From the NCBI GenBank assembly GCA_013399875.1, contig VXAZ01001116.1:2750546-2814545 (forward strand): a DNA stretch of 64,000 nucleotides. The letters are read 5' to 3'. This document shows, piece by piece, positions 1 through 12,071 of this stretch. The translations under genes were made by a program, and so were the position numbers. The notes under the pieces are model-generated. The model did not search any database and was not told the origin of the DNA. It saw only the letters and a program-made list of their open reading frames with translations. Origin of the DNA: Gymnorhina tibicen (lineage: Eukaryota; Chordata; Aves; Passeriformes; Artamidae). Positions within the stretch are counted from its first letter, which is position 1, and each line of letters starts with the position of its first letter.

Positions 1-2299
1 TGCTGTAACCCAACTCATGGCGCAGCAGGAGGGGCAGCATCTCTTCCATCATCCAGGGACTTTTTGTTCAGTGCCCAGGCTTTTTCTGAGCTGTCTGCTA
101 GCAAGACATGCTCTCTGCTCTGCTTCAGAGGAAACAGCAGAGAGGGCTTTCTAACAGCAGCCTTCTCCTGCACATTCTCCACTGCAGAGGACAGAAATGC
201 TTTTTCCCAGGAGACAGCACTGCTTTTTTTGTTATGGCTGCTGCTTCTCACGCTCTGCTTTATGAAAGGATATATTTTTAACTTAATGTTTGTGTAAAGA
301 GCAAAGCCAAAGAAGTCCTCCAGTTGTGTGAGCGATGATACAGCATTGTTACCTTCCACGGCAGCGCAGCCTCGCTCTGCTGTGTGTCAGCACGAGGGTA
401 CAATGCCCGTGGGCAGCTTGGTGGGCTGTTACAGGCACCTGAGAGTTTTCTCTTGACTGTAACTTTGGTTATTATTCCTTCTTAGGTTTCTCTTCACCTC
501 TAGCATCTCAAAGAGCAATTGTCTGTCCAGAGAGAGAGTGTGCCAGGCTTGCTAACACAGAGATGCTCTGAAAGTGAGGTGCATGAGACCCTTTTCCATG
601 TAAGAACCCAACAGTGAGACCTGAGCAGCTTTCTGTAAGCATCACATGTGTAAACTCGTGGTTAACATAGGCTGAGACAGTGTTTGATGTGTCAGACAGG
701 ATCTTCTGTGTCACTGGAGGTGAGCACACACAACCTTGCTAAATCCCCAAAGGCTCATGACCTTCTCTTGATGGTTCTTCAATACATCCTCTGTTGCTAT
801 GCCCAGGCTGATGGGAACAGGAGAGAATGGGAGCTGTTGTCTATAGAAAATGCACTCTTTCTGCAGAAGCTGTTCGTGTCTGCCATCTCCACTGTCTTGC
901 AGAGTGCTCTTGTGGCAGGAAAAGCCTGGTACCTGCTAGATTGCTTCTGTCTGAGGAGCTCTGCCAGTGCGATCCAGGGCTGTACCCAAGGAATAATTCT
1001 TCTCTAGCACAGCCCTGTTGTTTTCTACAGCTGAGCACTGAATTTAGGTATTTGTGCACAAGGCACAAGCATGTAGGGATGGGACCCTGGATTGGCAGTG
1101 TTTTTTGAGAATACACCAGCCAGCTCTACATCCATGGAGGGAAGGAGGCTGTGGTGTTACCTGCTGCTTTCAAACACCCACTGCTGAGAGAAGAAGGGGG
1201 TCAATGGAAATGAGACACTCTGATCTAGGAACAAATGACTGATTTTATCCAGGCCCATGTGAGAGGGCTGTACAACAGAAAGTGGGATAAAGGTTGATGT
1301 TGCAATGACTTCCAATAGCAACCATCAGCAGCTACTGTTGTCCCAGCTTTTCTCTAGTGATCCCAGGCTTTCAAGCACTTACTCACTTCACTCTTTACTC
1401 TCTAGACGAAAATCCACATTTGAAGCATGAAAAAAGAATTTTTTAGGAATACTATTACACCTTCTTTCATGCAAAGAAGTCTGACAGTTTTCCATTCTTG
1501 TTTTGTGGATTCCTGTTCTCATTTTGGGGATTCCTTCTGGCTATTGCAAATGTAAGAGTGATCCAAATCATATTCACATTTTCTTCTGTTTTCCCATCTC
1601 CCAGAGCATTGTTAATGGACTTAAAGATCTTGTCTCCTGTTAGTCTCTATGTGTCATACAAAAAACAGATCGCTATTGTTGATAGTCTAGTTCCTGTTTT
1701 CATTTCTTGCTGACATATCTCCTCTTGAGTGTGGTCTTGCAGCAGCTGCTATGCCAGCTTACTACCCATAACTTACATCTGCATTTGCACAATAAACTGG
1801 AACGAAAGCAGAGGATTCCACTTGTCTTTCTGGATAAAAGTGGACTTAACTCTCTATAGACTGTTACTTGGGTAGAACAAGCACGATGGCACTGTAATTT
1901 TGTGTGTCATGTCACTGTACATCATATAAGCAGCTCTACAAAATACAAAGCAGTGGAGAGGAGTTTCTGGTGGGATCACACAGCTCCAGAGCTCTTTGAC
2001 TCTTGTGGTCCAAGAGTGCTTCAGGTATACCTCAGACCTGAGTGGTATCATCTTTTCTTTAAGGTTTTGTAATAATAAGACACCACGCGAAAATAGAAAA
2101 AAACCCAACTTTAACTAATTTGAAGTGATACAAGCCAATGAGTTATGATGAAACCATTGCTTTTATTGGATAATTTTCACGGTCCTTGCTGCAAATACGA
2201 AAATGCAGCATGGCTTGTGATGTGTTAAGTTTGTACTACAATATACTTTGTTAGAAACTAATGATCTTGCCTCTCAGATGCAATTAATTGAAATTTACC
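1..2299. other. Non-coding stretch, no gene recognised
   Basis: Reading frames on both strands are under about 120 codons and none resembles a protein family I know. The base composition is mixed and CpG is sparse. I see no tRNA or rRNA gene, no LTR ends and no CR1 tail. It could be intergenic or intronic; the sequence alone does not decide. Confidence 0.6.
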
Positions 2300-2490
2300 A
2301 TAGAATATCACAGAATCACAGAATCACCAGGTTGGAAGAGACCTCTAAGATCATCAAGTCCAACCCATGCCCTAACACCACCTCAACTAAATCGTGGCAC
2401 CGAGTGCCACATCCAAACTTTTCTTAAACACATCCAGGGATGGTGATTCCACCACCTCCCTGGGCAGACAATTCCAGTACTTACCAATTT
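2300..2490 (-). mobile_element. CR1 LINE 3' end fragment
   Basis: The segment opens with the reverse complement of the CR1 terminal repeat (CAGAATCACAGAATCACC) and continues with the avian CR1 3' tail. Recognisable blocks are GGTTGGAAGAGACCTCTAAG, ATCATCAAGTCCAACCC and CCACCTCCCTGGGCAGACAA, in that order on the plus strand, so the element lies on the minus strand. About 190 bp remain, a typical 5'-truncated CR1. It contains only the non-coding end of the LINE and no reverse-transcriptase codons. The low divergence from the usual songbird form is one reason for calling the host a passerine. Its right edge is approximate because the match fades into unique sequence. Confidence 0.93.
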
Positions 2491-5400
2491 GTGATATAAG
2501 TAGTTGTAGTTCCCAAAAAACCCTACTAATAATACTTTATACATTTATTTTTCATTGCATTGGCTAGTTTGTCCTCAATCCAATAATAAACCTTTAGTTG
2601 TTCAACTCTGAGAAAACCATTTTAGTATCAAAAAGCGGACGAAATTCAGTGTTTGTGAGTGGAGACGTAGCTCTGCTTTGTTAGATTCAGACTCCGCTAA
2701 TGATTAGCTCTTGGTATGCAATAACTTATTCCTTGTCCAAACAGGAGTTTTTGCAAAATTCGGCTTTTCATTTGTAATGCTTTAAGTCATTTGCAACATT
2801 ATATCCATAAGTAGACACTCTTAGGTCAAACACCCACACATATATTTATTTCAACCAGACAAATCTTCTGCTGCAGTTTGAGCAGCAGCTCAACCCAAAG
2901 CAGAGGCCAGGAGCCCAGAGTGGAGGGTGAGAGGGGTGAAGGACTGCATCAAGCACTCAGGTAAACAAAATGCTTGTTAATCTTTGCCCTTGGCATGCAG
3001 CAAGCATGAGGGAGCAGCTCTCATCTGGAAGAGTATTTGGAGAGAAGTAGAAAACATGCTATAAATTAACACCCTTATTGACTCAATGAAAACCTTCCTG
3101 CCTTAACAACCTGCCAGACAGGGCTATGATTGATCTGTCTTCCCAGCAGTGCTCCCTACCACAGAGGAAATCTGTGTGCGCTGTGACGGATGGCTGGAAA
3201 CGAGTAGTGAGAGCAGCTGTCCCAGCCAAAGATGGGCCATGTCTCCAGCATTCTCCACAGCACTGGGATTGCTGGGTGCTGCATCTGTGTGGGTGCTGCC
3301 GCCACAGGAGATCTGCCATCAGCAAGGACATAGCTGAGATTTATTAAAAGGAACTGTGGTTTAAACAAATCATAAACAGCCTCAGGGCATTGTGGTTCAG
3401 CCGGACTCAGCTTGCTCTTTGCCTCTGAAGCTTCTCGTTACCTGGAGCCCAACTACAAAGATGTGGCTCCTTTCATGTGGTGTCCTGCCAGGCTGGGTCA
3501 CAAGTGCACTACTGAGAGCATGGGTCTACTCCAGTATCTGCCACTGAGTCCTCCTCTGCCTCTCTGTGGGAGACACCAGTCCCCTGTCTTTATTATAAGG
3601 AATTCTGTGCAGTGAATTGCCAAAGCATCCAGCATCTAAGACATTTGGGACACAACTGTAAAGGTAATTGCTCTGTCAGCTTTCTCATGCCTCTTCTGTG
3701 GAGCTGCATGTATAATCCCACTGAGGGCTCTGGACTAGCAGATTGTCTTGTTATAATCAAGGACAAGTTTGCTAAAAGTGAGTGTCTTACTGTTGTCATT
3801 TTATATGTATTTCTGAGGGATGCCGAGACACTTGGGGATAACGTGCAGTGGGATCAAATGAGGAGGCACAAGGAGGGCTTGGGTCTCCTTTAACAGTGAT
3901 CTGAATCTGCCCTGGTTAATTGGTTAATCCTAACAAATATTTGTCAGCAGCTTGGCTTGTAGGAGTGAACTGTGAGGATCAGTCCATAGCGTGGCTTTGC
4001 TGTCAAGAGGATCTATTTTATTTAGAGGCCTTCTGATGTTGCAAAGAGTACAGGAAGGGTATTTCCTTCAGCTGGGGCCAAGGAAAGTGAAGAGCAGTGA
4101 GAGGTAGTGGTGCTTATCTTGCTGATGAGCCCCACAGTATGTTGCAACCAGGACCTTGTCTTTGCATGGGATTTTATACTGCAAATAGTTATTCTATATT
4201 TGCTCTTTGGTGAGGAAAGAAGACCATTTTAAATAGCACATCCCAGGAAGCAATTTCTAGTGCCCAAGAGCTGGGTACTCCTGGTGCTGCTTCTGGCAGA
4301 GATGAAGGACAGGTGGGGTTGCAGAGGCAAGAATAAGCTTGCATGTAGGAGGTGGCCTTTTGGGAGACGCTTTAAAGCATTTTGACAATACGCCTTCCTT
4401 TCTCCCTTGTACCTCTCCTGCCTTTAAACAGAAGATTTCAGCACACAAAGCTTCTGCTCCTGGGCTTGTACATTTAGACCAAGTGAATTTTCTGCTGTGG
4501 TTTTGCAGTTGCTCTGGGTCGATAACTTCTGCTGCTGCCAGTGTTGCTCCTCACCCTCCCCGCCATGCCCAAACGGCAGCAGCCCTGGTTCCCTCATGAC
4601 CAACTGCACAGGGAGGGACAGTCCTGGGGTGGCACCCGCACCAAGAAGGGTGTTTCATGTAGATCTGGTGAGGCAGAAGAGGGGAACCAACAGGCATGTG
4701 CATTGGTGTTCTGCTATGTTAGAAGTATTTCTGGTAGCAAGGAGTTATATCACTAAATGGAGAATGTATAGCAGAAATGTCAGCCATGAACCTTGTTCAG
4801 TGTCCCTGAGGTGAATGGCTGTGCAAGGGCTTCTTTGTGTAAGAGAGGCTGCAAATGAAGGAGCAGGGTACTCAAGGCAAGAGAGATTTTAGTAAATGTG
4901 TGAAAAGGAAGCAGTTGGTGCAACATTTCCTCTCTTGAGCAAGGGGCAGCTCAGCTTTCAAGGCAGTTTAACTCTGTGTGGGTCCCGGAGCCAATATGAG
5001 CAGAGGTGCTGGCACTGGGGGAGCCCAGGTGGGATCAGAGGCGGGTGCTCCCACCAGTGTACCCCCTCATACCTCCCTGCCTGGTTTCCCTCCCCTCCAT
5101 CTCCTCCCCTTTAAGAAAAATACTGTTTGTGATTTGGTTCATATTTTTGGGAGTAGGAAAAATTTGTTCACTTGAGCACCAGTTTAGCTCAATTTTCCTG
5201 TGTTTCTACATGTGGGACTTGCACCAGGGCTATTTATAATGACAGTGTTAAATCTGAGGTCTGGCATTGTGCTGGCTGTGATGTCTGGCAGAAGGTTTGC
5301 CCTCTAATCCTACTTCTGCTTTTGCATCTCTTTCTCCCACTCAGTTCAGGATGAAATGTTCCTTTTCTCTTCATGGCTTGATTTTACACTCTGGTTAAAG

Positions 5401-8400
5401 AAGAAAAACACGTGTGCTATGTAATAGTGCTTTCTTGTTCTTTATCAGATGTGACCTTACACATGTGGAAAGTGTTTTCTACTTTGTTAAAAAAAAAAAA
5501 AAAAAAAAGGGAAAAGCAAGTTGGAGCCATACCAACCTAGAGGTAAAAGCTACCAGGAAGATAAAATGTCATCCTAACACAGCAGGACTGAGCCACAGGG
5601 CAAGTCCAGAAGCAGCTTTCCAGCAGTGCAGCCTTGCCAAGGAATCAGGTGCTGCTGTGGCTGCTGCCATCAGGGGTTGGGGTTTTTTTAACTGTGTCAT
5701 TTGAAACGTGGCCGTGAGCATAATCCGAAGAGAAAGGCAGGGCAGAGGAGGGCGGTGGGCGGCCCTCCCACCAGGCTGTCTCCTGGCAGCTCCACCTCTG
5801 CCTGCCCACTCCCTGCTGCATTGACACAGTTTAAACATCTCTCTCTCTCCTCCTGTCTTACAATTGCGCTTTTTCACAGAAACCGCTGCCTCTTGGCTGG
5901 TGAACAGGGAGAAGACGGGCACTTCTCATGTCTTTCTCTGTTCCCAAGGATGGAGGCTCTCCAGACCTTTTAATGGCACCTTCATTGTCCAAATCCAAAT
6001 ATCTTTCAAGCCTGTCTGTATTGAAATGATACATGAGATGTCCATGCTAGAACAATGAGGATCTGGCATTAGCAGATAGGCAGGAGGAAGTGCGGTGAAA
6101 GGAACCATTTTCTCAGCAACAGACTCTGCTGAGGGCTGTGTTTATGTTAAGCCGTGCTCTCGCATTTCAGACCAGTGCAGAGTGCCATCCATGGCACCAA
6201 AATACACAGGGTGATCTATTTTTCAGTGGATTCCACCTCTGCAGACTTTCCTGATTTCTGGTTGCTGCTCAGCTGACAGAAGCACCCAGGTCCAGAGCAA
6301 GCCTTGTTTCTTTAGTGGGCTTCTCCCATGTTGCTGCTCATCAAGGGTGCCCATGAGGTTGTTTTGACTGGGAAGTGCAACCACTGCTGCAAGATGAGGG
6401 AAAAACTGCAATGCCCTCAGATATATTTGCTTTTTAAGCCTCTGCCTGCTGAGTTAGCGGGTAGCTGGTGTACAGCAGGAGCTTTCAAATCCTCCTTCTG
6501 CCCAACAAAGCATTACCTCCCCCATCTACACCAGGCTGGCACAGCCTGGCATCTCACCAGTGTGAACTCCTGCTTCAGCAGAACCCCCATAATTATGTTA
6601 ATATTCAGGCATCACTTGTAGTGTTGCTTGGCCTAGTCCTTAACTGTATGAACAGGGAGACATCAGTGATATCAGGCAGTGTAATAGGCTCCCCTTGTGC
6701 TTCAACAAGGATGTTTCCAACGCAAACAGTAATACTGTGACAACTGATTTTTCAATTGCTTTTTTGCAAAGCAACAAAGAGAAGGAGAATTTGCCTTTGA
6801 AGACATAAAATTGCCTGTCTGAGTGGGTGCACAGCAGTGGCACCATCACACCAGCAGCATCGGGTGGGTGCCTGGGCGGCTGCTCCAGCTGCACTCCCCT
6901 CAAAGGGCTGAGCTCCCAAATCTTATGTCCACAGAAAGTAATGGAAAATTCTGTGTTAGGGAGTACATAACTTACCTGAGACCATACTCTGCAGATACCT
7001 CCTAGCTTGCTTCACATTCCTTTTCTGAATAGGAGGGGGAAAAAGAAAAGGAAGTTATTTCTCTGGAATGCTTTGATGAATGCTACTTGTAAGTCCTTTC
7101 AATTATTTTTTCCAGTTATGGAAGCCTGGAAGGCCAGCATGTCCTTTTTGTGGGGTGTTTGCAATCAGACATGGCCACATCTGTGGAATATTCCTGTCTT
7201 GTATGTGATTCCTCTCCCTCTGCTGTGTCAGAAATCAGCCTGCCTGGCTGAAGCCAAGCATTTTGAAACAACAATCAAGTTTGTACATCTGTGCTTTTGT
7301 GCTTTTTTTAGTTTGGGTCCCCCCTCCCCCTAGTTAATACACAGAAGATTTCTCCAATTAGCCCGACTGACTTATATTTTAGCAACTTCTGTTAGATACT
7401 CTGGCAGTCACTGCAGCTGCGAGGAAGTGATTCCCAAGTTTTAAAGGAAAAATGAGCCTGCCCTCTAGCTGCTGACTGCACCCTCATCCCCACTTCCTTG
7501 GCTTTCCTAGAGCCGCCAGGACAGAAAGTCAGTTTTGCTTCCTGCCCTCGTGCTTCCGGAGCTCTGATGGTCCTTGTCCTGCCCAGGGGCTCCAGCTGCG
7601 TTTGCCACACGGTTCCTCTGCATGGACACGATCAGCTGGATGGACTTTAACTGATAAAGGACAGCTGTTTGACTTTTGCGCAATCGAGCTGACTCTCCAA
7701 GCCGCAGGGCAGCAGTTTGTGGCACAATTTCACCTGCATTGCCTTTGTCATGATGAGGAACCCATTCTTGAAGGGCAGGACCAGCTCTCGCAGCCCTCAG
7801 GGTCTGGTGATTTGTGGCACGCAAGGTCAGCACCTGGGTTTAAACCACGTATAAGATAAGGACCGCAGGGATGAGAGGAGAAATTATTTTAGGGATGTCA
7901 GCCTAGTTCAATGATTTTTGGCTGTGGTAAAGCCTAGAAGTGGCCTTTCACAAAAGAAAGTAATTTCTCCAGTGGACTGAAAGAAAAAAATGGTGCATCT
8001 TGAGTTACTTTGAATGTTTTGGGATTTTTTTCTCTAGAAGAATCAAAGAGTTCCTTGCAGAGAAAACTTTCAAGTGCTTTCAAGATGAACTATTCTGTTT
8101 TCAAGCATTTGAAATTAAAACCAAGAAATGAATATTTAGAGAAAGTGGCTTCTTTTTTATTGCTGCCTCTGCCTAATGAAAGTCCTGGAGATAACCTGGG
8201 TCAGGTCCAGTTCCTTTCTTTATCCAGAGTGACTTGGACAGTGATTGTCCTGATTTAGTGACTATAAAGTTCTTCCTTTCACACAGCAAACACATGCTCT
8301 GTGTCCTCTGACAGGCATCCTGGCTGGAGCTGGGCTCGTGCCGAGAGACCGTGGTGCTGGCAGTCCTTGAGGGGTTTCCACTGACCTGTTCTGCAGACAC

Positions 8401-8770
8401 CATCTCACTTTGCTGGCAGCATGTTGGGGCTGACTGGGGCGCACAGGCATTTAATTAACACGGGGGTGAGGTCACCTTGCTGAGAAAGGAGCAAGACTAA
8501 TCAAATTAACTCTTTTGGAGGCAAAACATTGTTCTTAACCAAAACTTCCTGTTTCTTGGAGAAATGGCCTAACTGAAAGGCTATGGTATAACACCTTTTG
8601 TCTGAGTGAAAATGGCTGTAGGACACTCAAAAAGTAGTTGTTGACCTGAACTATAAAATCCTCCCTGACCCTTGTAAGTAGTTAGGAAGAGGGAAAGAGG
8701 AAGACCACTTTAAACATTTCTGGTTTATTTTTTTCCCTCGGAAAACTTGGATTTTAACTAACATCAATTT
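2491..8770. other. Non-coding stretch with a poly(A) run
   Basis: No frame here looks like a conserved protein. The only low-complexity item is an uninterrupted run of 20 A at 5489-5508. The bases just before it are not a recognised SINE or CR1 tail, so I leave it as a simple repeat. No LTR termini or CR1 3' ends were found. Short frames of 60-117 codons occur on both strands, as expected by chance in DNA of this composition. Confidence 0.55.
5489..5508. repeat. Poly(A) tract, 20 bp
   Basis: Twenty consecutive A residues. It could be the tail of a retroposed transcript or a simple homopolymer; no recognisable gene or LINE 3' end precedes it. Confidence 0.9.
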
Positions 8771-8771
8771 T

Positions 8772-9325
8772 GCGGCGAGTGTCCACCACCACCGAATGCT
8801 TAAAAGTAAAATGTACAACCTCCTCCCCGCCAGATATTTGGTTAAGGTGATGGGGCAGAGGGGTAAGGCGGGCAGCCAAATGGGAGCGGGCTCCGTGAAG
8901 GCTTCGAATGGGACAGAGAACAGGAGAGAGCTGTAAACACGGGCCAAGGAAGTGGGAATTCCGTGGGGCAGTCTGCGGGTGCAGTGAGGGGGTGATGAGA
9001 GGCGGCTCTCGGGCGGGGCTGTGGCGGGGCAGCTTTGCAGAGGTGCCGGGGGCGGGTTCTTCAACAGCGAGCTTGAGGTGTGCGGAACAGCTGGCAGAGG
9101 CGGCGTGCCTGTAAATCACGGTTAGTAAGGAATTTTCCACTTGGGAAGCCACTAGGTGGCATGTGAGGTGCGGCAGAAACGAAGTGCAAGCGCAGGAGGC
9201 AGAACAAGCTCCTCGGAGGTCAGGCACGGCCGGAGGGGCCATCGCCGGCTCCGGCACCGGGGCACAAGGGCCAGCTTGTTCCAGTAACTGTATTCTAACA
9301 TATCTCACCCGCGCGGATGCTGCGT
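8772..9325. promoter_or_regulatory. CpG-island-like segment with GC boxes
   Basis: By hand I count about 36 CpG dinucleotides in roughly 550 bp, against a window that is otherwise strongly CpG-poor. GC content here is visibly higher than in the flanks. It holds a perfect Sp1-type GC box, GGGCGGGGCT, at 9011-9020, a second GGCGGGGC at about 9023-9030 and GGGGGCGGG at about 9048-9056. CCAAT-type motifs (ATTGG) lie just outside the right edge near 9338. On the minus strand a donor-like CGG|GTGAGA sits near 9305-9313. In vertebrates such islands usually mark promoters, but orientation and target gene cannot be read from the sequence. The long overlapping frame on the minus strand (8754-9338) looks like a by-product of high GC, not a gene. 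An orphan or intragenic CpG island is the main alternative. Confidence 0.5.
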
Positions 9326-9392
9326 TGTGGGGTTTCATTGGTTCTGATTCCTTGGTTGGGATTTTGTTTAATTGTGGTTTCTTTACATTTTA

Positions 9393-9410
9393 TTTGTTTG
9401 TTTGTTTGTT
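9393..9410. repeat. (TTTG)n microsatellite
   Basis: About four perfect TTTG units, followed by T-rich low-complexity DNA. Confidence 0.85.
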
Positions 9411-11472
9411 GGAGGGATTTTTTAATATTTTCTTTGGGTTTTTTTCTCTTTTTTTTTCCTTTAAAAAGGAAAAGAAAAGTCTGAGGATTGTGGGACACAA
9501 TATTTTAGCAGGCAGGAACCAGCTCACAGTTCTCCACAGGTACCTGCTGGGGTACAGACCAGGAGGGATATAGCCACCCACCCCCCAGCAGGCCATGTCT
9601 GAGCCTCTACAGCAGTTACCAGTTACCTCCTGATGTCTTTTCAGCTTTAAACAAAGTGTTATTTTACACGGATGTTCACCAGCTAGGCCTTTATCTATGG
9701 CCAAATATATTTTTTAAAGGTCACTGAACAGCCACCATTACTCTCTACTGTCGTAGTGTTGGAACTGTTATCCAGCTCTGTCACCTCTGCCTTGCAGTGA
9801 ACTATTCAGTCATTTTCTTGTGCTTTTTTTCTTTAGTGTGTGTTTATTTTTAATGTTCAAGTTGAACAAACTCCAACAAAGAGCCCATGCAAACCCAGAT
9901 GACTGATCAAGGCTACTTATTTGTAGCGATGGGTCACAAACACATCTTTGTTTCAATAGGTAAAAGCATCTTCTACAATGCGCTTTTGATTCATCCAGTG
10001 GTATTTTCAAGTAATGCCACAAAGATCTTTTAAATTCTTCCAGTGCCGTGTTGGCATACACCAGTTCAGAAATAACCGTCTGAATCCTGGTCCTCTGGAT
10101 TGCTTGTTCATGGCACAGAATGGTGTTTTCTCACAACTATCCAACTTGCAGGAATATTGCAATTTGGAACAGAAAACTTAGTTAATGGACCAACTGAATG
10201 GTATGCTAAAATATATGAAAAATAGAGGGTACTTCTACAAAAAAAAGTGCAAGCGTAAGTAGCCCTGGCTATACATGGGAAGATACAGATTCTAGTAATG
10301 ATACATACCTAGTAATGAGTCCTGGCCTCTAGGGAGAGAGAGGTAGAGAAGTGTTTTGAAAGGCAAAGAGGCACCTTAGTTCTGCACTGGGCATCCTTTG
10401 TACCACCACCACCAACCACCCATGAAAGCTGTAGGCTGGACATGTGAAATGTGAGGGCTGGAACGTGTTCCCACTCCGTTGCTTGTGAAGAGAAGCCATT
10501 CCCTAATTTGACTATGAACTACAGGGACTCATCATTAGCTCTGGAAATGGTCTGCTGCCTTCATCTTTCTGCCCCATCCAATATTTGAGTAGTATTGGCT
10601 GGATGGTCTCCATCTGCGGCCTACACAGCTACCAAGGACCATCAAGACATACATGCTTCTGCTGCTTCGAGTCTTGAGTGGATTTATAACTGAAGGAACA
10701 ATTTAGGAGTTTTAGGAAAGACTTGCTGTTTTGACTATATGTGATTTTTCAGCATAAACACCACTAAGGGCTTTTCAAAGCAAACGGATGTGTTTGCTGT
10801 TGTAATTTCAGCATTTGCTATCAAAACAACCCTCTTGGTGGCTCTCTTATTCCTGTGGTATGTGGGCCTTCGTGTCTGGCTTTTGGCTCTGCAGTTGAGA
10901 AGAATCTGTAGGACTGAGCAAAAGGATGAAGGCAATCCAGCCACTTTAAAAAAGAAAACCAAACGCCAAACAAACAAGCTATTTAGGAATTTCTGACTGA
11001 TTTTCTCCTTTTGTCTAAGGATTCTGGTTGTAACAATTGGGCATGGGGGCTCTGTATGTTTCTGCTGGTTCAAAGTAAATAGCTCTGTTGTGTGGGGGCA
11101 GTGATGGACCTACACTGTGCTGTGTGATTAGCAATAAGATGCATTAAAAGGTTGAGGTAGCACTGGAATTACTGTGAAGAGAGAAGGTGCTAAAGGAGCC
11201 CAAACTGCCTGTCTCCAATAATTGTTGTCTCCTGCCCTCTGCTTAGGTCAGGCCTGTTGCCCTCTCCCTCCCTTCTGCAGAGTGCTTTAGTTTATTTCAC
11301 TCTGCCAACAAGTGTTTCCCCAGGACCCAGCTAATGCCCTGACCCTGTCAGATAATGAACATTTAAGTCCCCGCAAATTAAAGCAAAAGTAAGGATTTAC
11401 TCTTAACTGCATTTGCTTTTGACATGCTGATGCTGCATGCTATAGCCACATAGGCACAGAGAGCTTCTTGTA

Positions 11473-11476
11473 GCAG
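11473..11476. other. Target-site duplication, left copy (GCAG)
   Basis: Four bases, GCAG, abut the LTR on the left; an identical copy lies at 12072-12075. A four-base match alone is weak, but together with the terminal inverted repeat it fixes the element ends. Confidence 0.6.
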
Positions 11477-11595
11477 TGTTGCCTTTCCCTGGGCTTAGAT
11501 TTAAAAGCCAAACACAGTTAGAGGGGAAAAAAGGGTTTTACCTCAGTATTTATTTAAGGATCCTCTGGTGCATCACATCCAGGTAGAAAGCACCC

Positions 11596-11705
11596 CTGAA
11601 TGCACACCGAAAATGCACACCCAAAACTGCCCTCTCCGGAAAATGCCCACCAGGATGCCCACCCCAAAATGCACCAGAGTGCACCCCCCAAACAATGCAC
11701 ACACA
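11596..11705. repeat. Degenerate tandem repeat inside the LTR
   Basis: About six imperfect units built on the pattern AAAATGCACACCC (variants with GCCCACC and GCACCAG). They lie between the TATA-like box and the polyadenylation signal of the minus-strand LTR, so they would be transcribed as part of R. Confidence 0.65.
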
Positions 11706-12005
11706 CGATGATTTGCATATACAGTTATAGACCTTGCACATTAGCATATCTATCCAAGATTCCCCAGTGAGAGGCTCAAGTGAAGCCCTTGTCCCAGGGA
11801 ACCTTCCCCCTGGATGGGCCCGTCTTGGTTTACAGAATGGGTTCTGGAAAGGACCTTGGTGTCTGGGGCTTTCTGACCCCCAGCTGTGAGGCTTCCAAGA
11901 TGTTTGGTCTCTTGGCTTAACGGAACTTTGGGTCTAAGCGAGTTATCAGGCTTGGGGAATTGCAAGTATGTGGGCTAAAAGCACTAAGGATACATGCAGA
12001 GCTGT

Positions 12006-12049
12006 ATGAAAGGGTATATGAAAGGGTATATTAGAGGGGTATATGAAAA
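12006..12049. repeat. Short tandem repeat, about 12-bp unit
   Basis: Two perfect copies and one degenerate copy of a unit close to TATGAAAGGGTA, near the upstream end of the minus-strand LTR. Confidence 0.75.
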
Positions 12050-12071
12050 AGCAAAAATCATCATGGCATCA

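Larger units (their letters stand above)
9326..11476. other. Non-coding stretch with simple repeats
   Basis: A short TTTG microsatellite lies at about 9393-9410, followed by T-rich and A-rich runs to about 9475. The rest is unique sequence with short chance frames only. No mobile-element end or RNA gene was recognised. Confidence 0.55.
11477..12071 (-). mobile_element. Endogenous retrovirus solo LTR, minus strand
   Basis: Read on the minus strand, this 595-bp element begins TGATGCC and ends GGCAACA, an imperfect inverted repeat with canonical TG...CA ends. It is flanked by the same four bases, GCAG, at 11473-11476 and 12072-12075, which fits a 4-bp integration duplication, typical of class I (gammaretrovirus-like) elements. 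Inside, on the minus strand, are a perfect octamer motif ATGCAAAT (11711-11718), a TATA-like CTATAAC (11724-11730) and a polyadenylation signal AATAAA (11549-11554), in the order expected for U3-R-U5. Two tandem-repeat patches add length: AAAATGCACACCC-like units at about 11596-11705 and AAAGGGTATATG-like units at about 12006-12049. No retroviral coding sequence is attached on either side, so it is a solo LTR. Confidence 0.82.

Noticed and set aside
7602..7859. Possible tRNA-like or SINE sequence
   Set aside because: No A-box/B-box pair or cloverleaf could be found here or around GGTTCGAA-like words elsewhere (for example 18731).
8754..9338. 194-codon open frame on the minus strand, the longest in the window
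   Set aside because: It coincides with the CpG-rich segment, where stop codons are rare by composition. It is rich in Pro, Ala, Ser and Leu with no domain, and overlaps long frames in other registers.
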